Positions 9,730-18,543 of a stretch of 64,000 nucleotides of DNA are shown in pieces. Position numbers and translations under genes: made by a program. The stretch covers positions 360,732 through 424,731 of the forward strand of contig NZ_JH725038.1 in the NCBI RefSeq assembly GCF_000278235.1, written 5' to 3'. Under the pieces are notes generated by a model, which saw nothing but the letters and a program-made list of their open reading frames with translations, was not told the origin of the DNA and searched no databases. Origin of the DNA: Bartonella vinsonii subsp. arupensis OK-94-513 (GTDB lineage: Bacteria > Pseudomonadota > Alphaproteobacteria > Rhizobiales > Rhizobiaceae). Every line of letters starts with the position of its first letter. Position 1 is the first letter of the stretch.

Positions 9730-10593
9730 TTAACAGCATGGATGTTCCTTTTGGATCCATTTAAGAGTCATTTGTGCATTTCTATCTTGTCCAAGACGGG
9801 CAAGAAGGAAGGGGCTAAGTTTTTTTATTTCTTCTTCAAGAAGATAAGGAGGGTTGATAAGAATCATACCACTACCACACATTGTAGGTGGTACTGAGCT
9901 TTTTCGAATACGCATTTCGAGTTGTAGAATTTTAGGAATTCCTGTTTGATAAAGTGCGTAAAGAAAATTTTCAATTTCTTTGTCATATTTAACGGGATAC
10001 CATAAAGCGTAAATTCCTCCAGAGAAACGGCGATATGCTTTCGTCAATCCCTCAATAAGACGGGAAAATTCACCAGTTTTTTCAAAGGGAGGATCAATAA
10101 GGATAAATCCACGTTTTTCCTTTGGTGGCAAATGCGCTTTTAAGGAAAGCCAACCATCCAAATGTAGGACTTTTGTTTGATAATCACCGGCAAATTTTTT
10201 TGCTAAAATGCGATAATCTTCATCATGCAATTCAATTGCGGTGAGTCGATCTTGTTTACGCAATAATTGGCGAATAAGAACAGGAGAGCCAGGGTAGAAG
10301 GCTATTTCTTTTTCCCCGTCATTGAGTGTATCAATAATATCATACCATGGACAAAGGAGTGTTTTTAAATCTTCTGGAATAGGAGCTGAAAAAAAACGTT
10401 GGACGCCTTCACGCCACTCTCCCGTTTTTTGTGCTTCTAAAGAAGAAAGGTTATAAATGCCGATCCCAGCATGCGTATCTATAACACGAAAAGCTTTTTC
10501 CTTGCGTTTGAGATATTCTATAATGCGGGTGACAATAATGTGTTTAAAAACATCAGCAAAATTGCCAGCATGGTAAATATGCCGATAATTCAT
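9730..10593 (-). CDS. rlmJ: 23S rRNA (adenine(2030)-N6)-methyltransferase
   Basis: SAM-dependent N6-adenine methyltransferase of 23S rRNA. The protein is 287 aa, with the RlmJ N-terminus MNYRHIYHAGNFADVFKH. It has a SAM-binding segment around VIDTHAGIGIY and the catalytic IDPPFE, the D-P-P-[FY] motif of N6-adenine methylases. Length matches the family. It is a lone gene on the minus strand with spacers on both sides. Identification is good from these signatures. Confidence 0.93.
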   Translation of the reverse strand: MNYRHIYHAGNFADVFKHIIVTRIIEYLKRKEKAFRVIDTHAGIGIYNLSSLEAQKTGEWREGVQRFFSAPIPEDLKTLLCPWYDIIDTLNDGEKEIAFYPGSPVLIRQLLRKQDRLTAIELHDEDYRILAKKFAGDYQTKVLHLDGWLSLKAHLPPKEKRGFILIDPPFEKTGEFSRLIEGLTKAYRRFSGGIYALWYPVKYDKEIENFLYALYQTGIPKILQLEMRIRKSSVPPTMCGSGMILINPPYLLEEEIKKLSPFLLARLGQDRNAQMTLKWIQKEHPCC

Positions 10594-11165
10594 GAGTAAA
10601 TTCTACCAATATATATGATTGCTTACTAAATTTTCTATTAACATAGAAATCACTTTATATATAAACAAAAAGCTTCTTGTAGAGACCCCAAAAATATATC
10701 TCCAAAAGAAAGTCACTATTATGGATTGCTAGTTGTTTGTTATAATTTACAGCAACGCAATTTATATTATCGAGATTTTAGTAACTCAAATTAATTTTTT
10801 ATGATGATAATATGGTAGGAATGGGTGCAATTATGCAGATAATACCATTTTTAAAAGATAAAATATTAGAATATGCATGAAGCGCTTTCCATAGGATTTT
10901 GCAACCTTATAAATCAGTGAAATCTGCTTTAAGAGAAGAATTTTCAAATCTTTTGAATTTTGTTTGAAGCAGTTTATTATTTTTCACTATAATACGCTGA
11001 GCAAAAAAGAAAAGATGCTAAAAAGCTAGTGTACAACAAAAAAAACTGTGATTGCCTTTAACTAAAGGGGAAAATACACAAGTAAGTCATGGTTATATTT
11101 GGAAAATTCCTTACAGAGTGAGGATAGAAACATGAATTCAAATTTAAAAGCAGTGAGAGAGAGTG
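10594..11165. other. Spacer upstream of tatA
   Basis: 572 bp between divergent rlmJ and tatA. In related bacteria scpA-scpB, as I recall, precede tatA. No recognisable scpB remains, apart from a possible 13-codon frame at 11132-11173. The spacer contains a good sigma70-like promoter for the tat operon (listed separately). Otherwise nothing is seen. Confidence 0.5.
10964..10993 (+). promoter_or_regulatory. Candidate promoter of tatABC-serS
   Basis: TTGAAG (10964-10969), an 18-base spacer and a perfect TATAAT (10988-10993). It would give a leader of about 165 bases before tatA. It is the best promoter-like match in this spacer, but it is a prediction only. Confidence 0.45.
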
Positions 11166-11173
11166 ATGGGTAA
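11132..11173 (+). CDS. Possible 13-aa upstream peptide overlapping tatA start
   Basis: ATG 11132 opens a frame of 13 residues ([13 protein letters not shown]) that ends in TAA at 11171-11173. It overlaps the first 8 bases of tatA in another frame. A GTGAGGAT stretch just upstream could act as a ribosome binding site. It could be a translational coupling peptide, a relic of an upstream gene, or chance. No function is assigned. Confidence 0.25.
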   Translation: MNSNLKAVRESDG

Positions 11174-11477
11174 TATTTTTTCACCAGCGCATTTAATTGT
11201 CATTTTACTAATTATCTTAGTGCTTTTTGGGAGAGGTAAGGTTTCTGAATTAATGGGCGATGTTGCTAAGGGGATTAAAGCTTTCAAAAAGAATATGAAA
11301 GAAGAAGACAACAGCGTTGAGAATAAATCTGCAATGGCTGATTATTCCAAAACAATAGAAGTTGAATCTCAACAATCTGAGTCATTATCGGTAAATCCTG
11401 TAACAGCACGCAGAAAAGGTTCCTCTTCTACTAAAGGAAGAAAGACATCTGTTGCTGAAAAACGTCGTGTAAAATAA
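11166..11477 (+). CDS. tatA: Sec-independent protein translocase TatA
   Basis: Pore-forming subunit of the twin-arginine translocase that exports folded proteins across the inner membrane. The protein is 103 aa. It has one N-terminal transmembrane helix ([15 protein letters not shown]), the hinge [12 protein letters not shown], and an amphipathic helix ([12 protein letters not shown]), all typical. The charged C-terminal tail is rich in Ser and Lys. ATG 11166 is chosen; an adjacent in-frame GTG at 11163 would add one residue. It is first of tatABC, with serS following, and tatB starts 56 bp downstream. Confidence 0.96.
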   Translation: MGNIFSPAHLIVILLIILVLFGRGKVSELMGDVAKGIKAFKKNMKEEDNSVENKSAMADYSKTIEVESQQSESLSVNPVTARRKGSSSTKGRKTSVAEKRRVK

Positions 11478-11533
11478 CAAAAATATAAATATAATTTTAC
11501 TTATTTTTTTAATGGAAGAGTCGAGTATAAGCG

Positions 11534-11971
11534 ATGTTTGGGATTGATGGGCCAGAATTTCTCGTGATCTTACTTGTTCTCATTGTTGTGGTTGGACCAA
11601 AAGATTTACCTAAAATGCTAAAGACAATGGCAAGGGCAATGGCTTATGTGCGTTCAAAAAAGAATGAATTTCGTCGCCAGTTTGATGATGCAATAAGACA
11701 AGTCGAGCTTGATGATTTGCAAAAGACATTAGCGGATATTAATGATTTCAATCTTAGCAAGGAGTTGACAGAGACTTTTAATCCCATTCACGATGCAGTA
11801 GAGAATGTCCAAAATTTTGATGTAAATGCAAGGCATCATAAATTAGAAAAAGATAAAGAAATTTTGCTATGCGATCAGAATAAAGACAAAGAAGATATAA
11901 TCATCCCCGTTGATCTTCAGCGTTCTGAGGGCATTTCTACAACTTCTAAAGATAAAGAAGATACGTCATGA
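11534..11971 (+). CDS. tatB: Sec-independent protein translocase TatB
   Basis: Substrate-receptor subunit of the Tat complex together with TatC. The protein is 145 aa. It starts MFGIDGPEFLVILLVLIVVVGPKDLP: a short membrane helix, then the GPKDLP hinge usual in TatB, then an amphipathic helix (KMLKTMARAMAYVRSKKNEFRRQF). The C-terminal region is acidic and low in conservation. Its stop overlaps the tatC start by 4 bases (ATGA), indicating coupled translation. Confidence 0.95.
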   Translation: MFGIDGPEFLVILLVLIVVVGPKDLPKMLKTMARAMAYVRSKKNEFRRQFDDAIRQVELDDLQKTLADINDFNLSKELTETFNPIHDAVENVQNFDVNARHHKLEKDKEILLCDQNKDKEDIIIPVDLQRSEGISTTSKDKEDTS

Positions 11972-12750
11972 AAGTTAAGAAAGATGAAGTTGATGCCAGT
12001 ATGGCACCACTTATAGAACATTTTCTTGAACTTCGTCAGAGAATTATTGCTGCTTTGATCGCATTTTTTATAGCTTTTATTATGTGTTTTCTTATTAAAG
12101 ATTATATTTTAAATTTTTTGATATGGCCTTATCAGTGGGCAATGAAAATATCAGGTGGTAATCCTGAGAGTATTCGTCTTCAATCAACACAAGTGTGGGA
12201 AACTTTTTTAACGAAGATGAAACTTGCTGCTTTTGGAGCAGTTATTTTATCCTTTCCCTATACAGCTTTTCAGTTTTATAGTTTTATTGCCCCAGGACTT
12301 TATAAAAATGAACGTATGGCTTTTTTACCATTTCTCATTGGTGGACCGATTTTATTTTGTATTGGGGGGGCATTTGTTTATATTTTGTTAGCGCCAATAA
12401 TGCTTTGGTTTAGCCTTTCTCAGCAATTCCTTCCAGATGTTCATTTGAGAATAGAGTTCATAGTCCGTATCTCCGATTATTTGAGTTTTATGACGTCGTT
12501 TATCCTGATTTTTGGTTTGATTTTTCAATTACCTCTTGTGAGCAGTCTTTTAACGAAAATTGGACTTTTAACTTCTCATAGTTTGGTGTCTAAACGAAAA
12601 TGGGCTATTCTCCTTTCTTTTATAATTGCGGCGATAGTAACCCCATCGGATTTTTTTACTATGTTTGCAGTAGCTTTACCAACGATAGCTCTTTATGAGA
12701 TCTCAATTTTAATTGCATACTGTATAGAAAAAAGAAAAAAATCTTCTTAA
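11968..12750 (+). CDS. tatC: Sec-independent protein translocase TatC
   Basis: Polytopic membrane subunit that recognises twin-arginine signal peptides. The protein is 260 aa, the usual size. The N-terminus has MAPLIEHFLELRQRI, the E-L-R-x-R-x signature region. The segments SFPYTAFQFYSFIAPGLYKNER and GLIFQLPLV are characteristic. About six hydrophobic helices can be seen. It overlaps tatB by 4 bp, and serS starts 58 bp later, probably in one transcript. Confidence 0.96.
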   Translation: MKVKKDEVDASMAPLIEHFLELRQRIIAALIAFFIAFIMCFLIKDYILNFLIWPYQWAMKISGGNPESIRLQSTQVWETFLTKMKLAAFGAVILSFPYTAFQFYSFIAPGLYKNERMAFLPFLIGGPILFCIGGAFVYILLAPIMLWFSLSQQFLPDVHLRIEFIVRISDYLSFMTSFILIFGLIFQLPLVSSLLTKIGLLTSHSLVSKRKWAILLSFIIAAIVTPSDFFTMFAVALPTIALYEISILIAYCIEKRKKSS

Positions 12751-12808
12751 GAAAAGTTTATATTGTGTGATAGGAAACGAATAGCAACGATGCAAATGAG
12801 GAATTTTG

Positions 12809-14086
12809 ATGCTTGATATTAAGTGGATTCGTGAACACCCTGAGAAATTAGATAAAGCGCTAGAAAATAGAGGTATTGAGCCGCAAGCTAAACAATTAAT
12901 AGAACTTGATCGGGATCGTCGGTCGCATGTTGCTAAAGTGCAATTTGCCCAAGAACGTCGCAATGCTGCTTCAAAGGAAATAGGACAGGCATTGGCGGCA
13001 GGTGATCAGGAAATGGTTGAACGCGTTAGAGCTGAGGTTGAAGAGATTAAAGTTTTCCTTTCTTCTGCCACAGCGGAGGAAAGGCGGTTAACTGAGAGTT
13101 TTGAAAAGGCTCTTTCAACACTGCCCAATATTCCATTGGATGATGTTCCAAAAGGTAAAGATGAAAGTGATAATGTTATTATTCGACATTTTGGATCACC
13201 CACAACATTTGATTTTACACCAAAGGAACATTTTGATCTTGGTCAAAATCTCAAACAGATGGACTTTGAGCGCGCAGGCCGTTTATCTGGAACGCGCTTT
13301 ACAGTACTTTCAGGAGCATTGGCACGGCTTGAACGTGCATTGGGCCAATTTATGCTTGATGTACATGTTGAGGAGCATGGTTATACAGAGGTTTCTGTGC
13401 CTCTTCTTGTTCGTGATGAGATTGTGTACGGAGCAGCACAGTTACCGAAATTTGCTGATGATCTTTTTCGGACAACAGACGGTCGATGGCTTATTTCTAC
13501 AGCAGAAGTGCCGTTAACCAATTTGGTGAACAATGAAATTCTTGAGAGTTCAGATTTACCATTACGATTTTCTTCTTTAACTCCTTGTTTTCGATCAGAG
13601 GCGGGGGCTGCTGGTCGTGATACACGCGGTATGTTGCGTCAACACCAGTTTTGGAAAGTAGAAATGGTATCGATTACGACTGAAGAGCAATCGTTAAAAG
13701 AGCTGGAACGTATGACAGAATGCGCAGAAGATGTTTTGAAACGTCTTGGTTTGCCTTTTCGTACAGTCGTTCTTTGTACAGGAGACATGGGATTTGCGGC
13801 ACGTAAAACTTATGATATTGAAGTTTGGCTCCCTGGACAAGGGTGCTATCGTGAAATTTCCAGTTGTTCAATTTGTGGAGATTTTCAAGGGCGACGCATG
13901 AATGCTCGATATCGTAAAGAAGGGGATAAAGCATTGCACTTTGTTCATAGCCTTAATGGTTCTGGTACCGCCATTGGACGTTGTCTTATCGCTGTTCTTG
14001 AGAATTATCAGCAAGCTGATGGATCAATTATTGTTCCCGATGTTTTACAACCCTATATGAAGGGCGTGCGTTGTATTACTGCTTAA
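12809..14086 (+). CDS. serS: Seryl-tRNA synthetase
   Basis: Charges tRNA-Ser with serine; class II synthetase, cytosolic. The protein is 425 aa. An N-terminal long coiled-coil arm lies at about 30-100 (rich in [18 protein letters not shown]). The class II core has TAEVPLTNL (motif 2 region begins [23 protein letters not shown]) and the C-terminal motif 3 ([20 protein letters not shown]). ATG 12809 follows an ATGAGGAA ribosome binding site; the TTG one codon earlier is not needed. It is followed directly by the surE relic and the PIMT homologue, the usual alphaproteobacterial order. Confidence 0.98.
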   Translation: MLDIKWIREHPEKLDKALENRGIEPQAKQLIELDRDRRSHVAKVQFAQERRNAASKEIGQALAAGDQEMVERVRAEVEEIKVFLSSATAEERRLTESFEKALSTLPNIPLDDVPKGKDESDNVIIRHFGSPTTFDFTPKEHFDLGQNLKQMDFERAGRLSGTRFTVLSGALARLERALGQFMLDVHVEEHGYTEVSVPLLVRDEIVYGAAQLPKFADDLFRTTDGRWLISTAEVPLTNLVNNEILESSDLPLRFSSLTPCFRSEAGAAGRDTRGMLRQHQFWKVEMVSITTEEQSLKELERMTECAEDVLKRLGLPFRTVVLCTGDMGFAARKTYDIEVWLPGQGCYREISSCSICGDFQGRRMNARYRKEGDKALHFVHSLNGSGTAIGRCLIAVLENYQQADGSIIVPDVLQPYMKGVRCITA

Positions 14087-14108
14087 TTTTGCGAAAGGAG
14101 AAACCGAT

Positions 14109-14216
14109 ATGCGTTTATTGCTGAAAGATGATGAGATGCAAACGCGAGGTTTTACCATTTTTGAAAAAATGAGTTCTCCGTACGATAAGGGTACTACTCC
14201 ATTGGAGATCAAATGA
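14109..14216 (+). pseudogene. surE: surE remnant (36 codons)
   Basis: SurE is a divalent-metal-dependent nucleotidase of about 250 aa, normally found between serS and pcm in related bacteria. Here only a 35-residue frame is left. It starts MRLLLKDDEMQTRGF, which matches the SurE N-terminus MRILLTNDDG-x4-GL, including the DD metal ligands, if one codon is lost. The end (GTTPLEIK) could be a relic of the C-terminal VTPL region, which would mean a large internal deletion. A strong AAAGGAG ribosome binding site is kept, and the stop is 4 bases before the next gene. The short frame may persist only to couple translation. The assignment rests on the N-terminal match and the position. Confidence 0.6.
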
Positions 14217-14220
14217 CATT

Positions 14221-14880
14221 ATGGGGCAAAAGGGTATTTTACGATTTCGTGAGGAATTGGCCGGACTTGTGCTGAAAATGCGTAGCAAAGGAATTGATGA
14301 TGTTCGCTTTTTTGCGGCATTCGAGAAAATTCCACGTCAACAATTTGTTGCCACTCCTTGGGTTAGCAGTGCTTATGAGAATAAAGTTATTCCTATTGAG
14401 TGTGGTGAATATATTGAGCGTTTGGAAGAGCAGCTTTTGATTCTTTCTGCATTGTCATTGAAAAAAAAACATCGTGTCTTAGAAATTGGTACAGGATCTG
14501 GTTTTTGTACTGCTCTTATGGCATGTCTCAGTGACCGTGTGACAACAATTGATCGCTATAAAACGCTTGTTCATTCGGCGTGCCAAAGATTTCAAACTTT
14601 GGGGCTTGAGAATATTATTGTACGGCATCTTGATGGAAGCCGTACTGTTACAGATTTTGGATCATTTGATCGTATTCTTATTTGGCCATCACGTTCTGAT
14701 GAACCAAAGGAATTTTTAGAATTGTTAGCTGAAAATGGGATTCTCATACAAGCTATAGGACCTAATGAAGGGATACAAACCGTGACGCGCTATACAAAAA
14801 TTGGCAGTCGATTTGAGTGTTTAAAAATGTTTCAAGTGCGCTATCAACCCTTTATTAAAGGCATTGCGGAAATACTTTAA
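14221..14880 (+). CDS. Protein-L-isoaspartate O-methyltransferase homologue, active-site motif lost
   Basis: By position (after serS and the surE relic, before an NlpD-like gene) and sequence this is the PIMT (Pcm) gene, which methylates isoaspartyl residues for repair of aged proteins. The 219-aa product keeps the SAM-binding motif I (VLEIGTGSGFCTALMA, about residues 87-102) and the N-terminal domain (FEKIPRQQFV). In active PIMTs the segment after PIECG reads QTISQP and carries the catalytic Thr/Ser. Here residues 63-68 are EYIERL. SAM binding may persist while isoaspartyl repair is probably lost or altered. The frame is intact, with normal length and codon use, which argues against simple decay. 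Confidence 0.85.
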   Translation: MGQKGILRFREELAGLVLKMRSKGIDDVRFFAAFEKIPRQQFVATPWVSSAYENKVIPIECGEYIERLEEQLLILSALSLKKKHRVLEIGTGSGFCTALMACLSDRVTTIDRYKTLVHSACQRFQTLGLENIIVRHLDGSRTVTDFGSFDRILIWPSRSDEPKEFLELLAENGILIQAIGPNEGIQTVTRYTKIGSRFECLKMFQVRYQPFIKGIAEIL

Positions 14881-15037
14881 TTTTTGAAATTGAAGATACT
14901 GCACGGACTCTTTTATCTTTTTATTTTATGTTAAATTCATTTTGAGCTTATTATAAAGATATTTATGAATAAAATATCTTATTTTAACTCTTAGGTAATA
15001 TTAAAAAGCTTTAATAGAATGAGTTGAGTATGAATGA

Positions 15038-16225
15038 GTGAGCAAAACTATGTGTTTAAAAGTTTTGAGTAATATTTTTTGGCGTAATTTTCAGGGAATA
15101 TTTTTTTTAGCAATGGTAACGATTTTTGCGGGGTGTAGTTCCGGTACGCAGCGTTTCGCTAATATTTTCCCTCATCGTACGGAGTCTACTCATTCAAATA
15201 TATCTACAACTATGTCTGCAGATCCGCAAATGCTACCCTATGGTGGCATGATACAGAGCACTGAATTGCCACCTGTGGAGTCGGGCAGTGATTCATGGAT
15301 CAACGATAATACTGCGTATAATTCTACACAACCAAGAGGGGAAACTTCTTCTGATAGTCGAATTATGGGGACACCACCACGCGATCTTGGAACACTTTCT
15401 CGTTCACAAATGGGTAATTCTCCTATTTTTCGGCGAAATTCTTATATTGTCCAGAGTGGGGATACACTGTTAAGCATTGCACGGCAAATAGGGATCAATG
15501 TTGAGGCGTTAAAATCAGCAAATGGTATAAGAAATAATTCTATTTATATTGGTCAGGTGCTCATGATCCCAAACAGCCGTACACTGGCAACGTCGAATAC
15601 CACCAATGATAAGAGGGTAGTCTCAACAACAGAAACTTCAGTTCAGTCTCAAAACACGTCTGCTATAAGATACAAGAAGGCTTCACCTATAAATAAAACT
15701 TCTGCAACAATTTCATCTTCTGCAAAGATAAACAGATCAAATATTGAAAAGAATTCTTCGAAACAGATGATGCAATTGAACCATGAAGCTAGTTTGCCAG
15801 ATACTATAACGAATACGGATAGTATTGTTACTCCGCAAGCTACAGGAATTTCTAAAATGCGTTGGCCTGTACGAGGACGTTTATTAAGCCAGTTTGGTCA
15901 AAAAAAAGGAACGGCAACTAATCGAGGGATAGATATTGCTGTACCTGAGGGTTCATCGGTAAAGGCGGCAGAAAATGGTGTTGTTATCTATGCAAGTGAT
16001 GGATTAAAAGAGCTTGGCAATGTTGTTATGATTCGGCATGAAGACAATATTATTACCATTTATGGGTGTAACAGTAGACTTGTTGTTAACAAGGGACAAA
16101 GGATACGCCGTGGTGATGAGATTGCTAAGTCTGGTATTTCAGGAAATGTTAAAACTCCACGTGTTTATTTTGAGGTGCGTAAGAACGCTGTACCTGTTGA
16201 TCCTACCGAGTATTTAGAAAACTGA
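15038..16225 (+). CDS. NlpD-like LysM / M23-family lipoprotein
   Basis: Outer-membrane lipoprotein of 395 aa of the NlpD/LppB kind. Such proteins activate cell-wall amidases at division rather than cutting wall themselves. A signal with lipobox FAGC puts the lipidated Cys at residue 33. A long Ser/Thr-rich low-complexity stretch follows. A LysM domain occurs at about 136-180 (YIVQSGDTLLSIARQIG ... GQVLMIPN). The C-terminal M23 (LytM) domain covers about 270-390 (GRLLSQFG ... NRGIDIAVPEG). The metal ligands appear degenerate: Asn where His would begin the HxxxD motif, and VYFEV instead of HxH. That is typical of non-catalytic NlpD. The start is GTG 15038; ATG 15050 is also possible. Confidence 0.88.
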   Translation: MSKTMCLKVLSNIFWRNFQGIFFLAMVTIFAGCSSGTQRFANIFPHRTESTHSNISTTMSADPQMLPYGGMIQSTELPPVESGSDSWINDNTAYNSTQPRGETSSDSRIMGTPPRDLGTLSRSQMGNSPIFRRNSYIVQSGDTLLSIARQIGINVEALKSANGIRNNSIYIGQVLMIPNSRTLATSNTTNDKRVVSTTETSVQSQNTSAIRYKKASPINKTSATISSSAKINRSNIEKNSSKQMMQLNHEASLPDTITNTDSIVTPQATGISKMRWPVRGRLLSQFGQKKGTATNRGIDIAVPEGSSVKAAENGVVIYASDGLKELGNVVMIRHEDNIITIYGCNSRLVVNKGQRIRRGDEIAKSGISGNVKTPRVYFEVRKNAVPVDPTEYLEN

Positions 16226-16624
16226 GTCATAAGACTGTATTTTAGAAATCTACAACTTATAGCTTAAGCAAAACAGTTGATTTAATTCAGTCTCATAATG
16301 TTTTGAGTATAAGAATTTATAGATCTGGGGATGATAATGCGTTACTCTCATGAGAGAAGGCAGAAGTTTTCTTGTATCTTTGTTTTTTTTTGATGCATGA
16401 GAATATGCATATTGAATAATGTATATAAAATAAATCTGTTCTTTAGAAGTTTTTTCTCGTTGTTTTCCGTCCCTTAAGAATTTATTGCCTTTCTATAAAG
16501 CTGTGATTACATTGTGGTAGTTATTGCTTTGTATAATAGATCCTCTAGAAAAGCTTTTTGTTGAGCTGAAAGTTTATTTTAATAAAATGAAAAATACCTG
16601 AAGTTTAATCTATAGGAGATAAAA
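16226..16624. other. Spacer between nlpD-like gene and yajC
   Basis: 399 bp, AT-rich, with many stops in all frames I read. A TATAAT box at 16532-16537 lacks a good -35 at normal spacing but could belong to a yajC promoter. A DUF815-type ATPase gene stands here in some relatives, as I recall. I see no trace of it. Confidence 0.4.
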
Positions 16625-17068
16625 ATGCTTATTACTAATGCTTATGCTCAAGTTGCAGGTGGTGTTTCCAATGGGGCCTCACTTGTTAGCTTCGTCCCAT
16701 TCATTTTAATTTTTGCAATTATGTATTTTTTTATAATCCGCCCACAGCGTGCACAAATGAAAAAGCGGCAAGAAATGCTTAATGCTGTGCGTCGTGGTGA
16801 TACAGTTATAACGGGTGGTGGTATTATAGGCAAGGTTACGAAGGTTTACGATGAGAGTGGTGAATTAGAGGTTGAAATTAGTGATGGTATACATGTTCGT
16901 GCTATCCGCTCAACATTAGCTGATGTTCGTGTAAAAGGTGAACCGATTGCAGAAAAAAAATCAAAACTCGTTAAAAAGAAGGCACCACAAAAATCTAAAA
17001 CGACAACAAAGGAGAAAGTGAATATCTCTCAAGAGAAAAAAGCTGTGTCAAAAGAAAACCAATCTTAA
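16625..17068 (+). CDS. yajC: Preprotein translocase subunit YajC
   Basis: Small inner-membrane partner of SecDF in the Sec export system. The protein is 147 aa. It has one membrane helix (FVPFILIFAIMYFFIIRPQRAQMKKRQ, about 22-50) with the family's FxxIRPQxxxxKKxxxM signature, then the conserved RRGDTVITGGGIIGKV domain. The Lys-rich C-terminal tail of about 45 residues is longer than in E. coli. A strong ATAGGAG site precedes ATG 16625. In relatives secDF follows directly; here a 475-bp non-coding spacer follows. Confidence 0.96.
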   Translation: MLITNAYAQVAGGVSNGASLVSFVPFILIFAIMYFFIIRPQRAQMKKRQEMLNAVRRGDTVITGGGIIGKVTKVYDESGELEVEISDGIHVRAIRSTLADVRVKGEPIAEKKSKLVKKKAPQKSKTTTKEKVNISQEKKAVSKENQS

Positions 17069-17543
17069 ATATAATTACAGTTTATGATGTTTTTTTACAA
17101 AGCATTTTTCTAAAATAAGAGGGTTTGATGTAAGAGACATTTTTATCATAATTGTCATAATCGATAAATGAACATGATGTTTTATTTATTTTTTGTGGCT
17201 ATAAAAAAGGATCACAACATTTGTGGAGTATTGCAATGAATTTCTTTATTCTCTAGATAAATCAGTTTTTTAGATGGAAAAATCTCTTATTTTGGAGCGG
17301 ATAGACTGAGATAAATTTTTCTTTTCGAGATGAACCTGTTTAAATCAGAGTAGCATTGTACTGCAATTTATTGTGAGCTTTCATATATTTGTTTATATTG
17401 CTAGGGAAAATATAAAAGATTTTACATCAATATTGCTGTACACATTGTGATGATAGATCAATATTTATTATAGGTCCTTTGCTGATTTTTAGGGAAGGAA
17501 GAGAAGTGCCATTGGATTCCTTTAAATAAAAGGATACTTACCT
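17069..17543. other. Non-coding spacer where secDF is expected
   Basis: 475 bp with stops in all frames that I read and no recognisable SecD or SecF segment. In Brucella-like genomes, as I recall, secDF lies between yajC and the next gene (Mth938-like). The spacer may be the scar of a deletion. The promoter of the next gene should be here. Confidence 0.4.
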
Positions 17544-17930
17544 ATGTTTCATGCCATTCAAATTCGTGAGGCGCATTTTCCAAGGCGTGCACCTATTGAT
17601 GCTTATGGAAATGGGGGATTTCGTTTTGCTGATATGTCCCATAGAGGTTCTATTGTTTGTATACCATCAGGTATTTATGGTATTGATATGGTAGAGCCTA
17701 TTCCCACTCAAGAAGATATATCACGTATTTTAGAAGAATCATCTGAGATTGAAGTTTTGTTAATAGGTACAGGAGTTGAATTATTGCCGTTACCTAAAGA
17801 GTTACAGGTACTTTTACGGGAAAAGCGTATTTCATCAGATACAATGAATACGGGAGCTGCGGTGCGTACATTTAATGTTTTGTTAGCTGAAGATCGTGCA
17901 GTTGCTGCATTATTATTTGCAGTAGAATGA
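17544..17930 (+). CDS. Mth938-like domain protein
   Basis: 128-aa protein of the Mth938/NDUFAF3-like fold. It is a small soluble family found in alphaproteobacteria, often next to secDF, and its mitochondrial relative NDUFAF3 helps assemble complex I. Visible family traits are GGFRFADMSHRGSIVCIPSG near the N-terminus, IEVLLIGTGVELLPLP in the middle and the C-terminal MNTGAAVRTFNVLLAEDRAVAALL. Length is normal. Its neighbour at 19392 is NDUFAF6-like, so a shared role in complex I assembly is a reasonable inference. The biochemical activity is unknown. Confidence 0.85.
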   Translation: MFHAIQIREAHFPRRAPIDAYGNGGFRFADMSHRGSIVCIPSGIYGIDMVEPIPTQEDISRILEESSEIEVLLIGTGVELLPLPKELQVLLREKRISSDTMNTGAAVRTFNVLLAEDRAVAALLFAVE

Positions 17931-17952
17931 TGAGTCTAATAAAATCGATGTC

Positions 17953-18231
17953 TTATTTAAATAGAGAAATTGTATAGCTATTGATTTGATGGAGTTCTTT
18001 AATCCCCCATTTTTGAAGAGCTAGTTTTTTGCTATTTTTATCACAAACAAATATTTCTGGTCCGATGAAACCAATTGTTGTGATTTATTCTAGATCAAGT
18101 AAAATAGGAAGAAGGGTATCTGTTTGGAGTTTATTTTTCTTTCTTTAGGTGAAAAGTATTATCTTTTCTCTCTTGTTCAAAGCTCGTACCACATCACTGT
18201 ATCTTAAATCTGTACACAAAAATATATTAAT
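17953..18231 (-). pseudogene. Decayed reading frame, unrecognised
   Basis: One minus-strand frame of 93 codons is interrupted only by stops at 18145-18147 and 18085-18087. That is far fewer than chance in DNA this AT-rich. The residues look protein-like, for example DLRYSDVVRALNKREKIILF and ITTIGFIGPEIFVCDKNSKK. I do not recognise the family. It lies head-on to the Mth938-like gene in a long gene-free stretch, so it is probably a fossil. Confidence 0.35.
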
Positions 18232-18297
18232 TCAGACATATTCACAGTATGTCATGACGTCATTTGTGAATGATATTTCCTAATGTTCTCCTCTTAA

Positions 18298-18543
18298 ACA
18301 GGATTTTTTGTAAGAAGATATTTTTTCACTCCTAAAGTTAGATTATTTTTCAAAGTTTTCTATTCACAGGCTCATTTAAACAGTCCATTAAGTGTTTTGA
18401 GAAAGTTTGAAGGGAATCCTATCAGGTTGCATTTACATGTTGCAAATACCACATGGCCCTATAGAGAGATTACTGAAGAGTTCCATCACAAACATACTTT
18501 AGATAATATGGGCAGCTATCAAGAAACAACTTTAATATGGTGA
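18298..18543 (+). other. Open frame of 81 codons without clear start
   Basis: Plus-strand frame open from 18298 to the TGA at 18541-18543, with no ATG before the last third and no ribosome binding site. It includes NPIRLHLHVANTTWPYREIT. It could be the tail of a decayed gene or chance. No family was recognised. Confidence 0.2.

Noticed and set aside
9664-9897. 77-codon plus-strand frame overlapping the rlmJ 3' end
   Set aside because: It lies mostly antisense to rlmJ, has no ribosome binding site and has a composition unlike protein.
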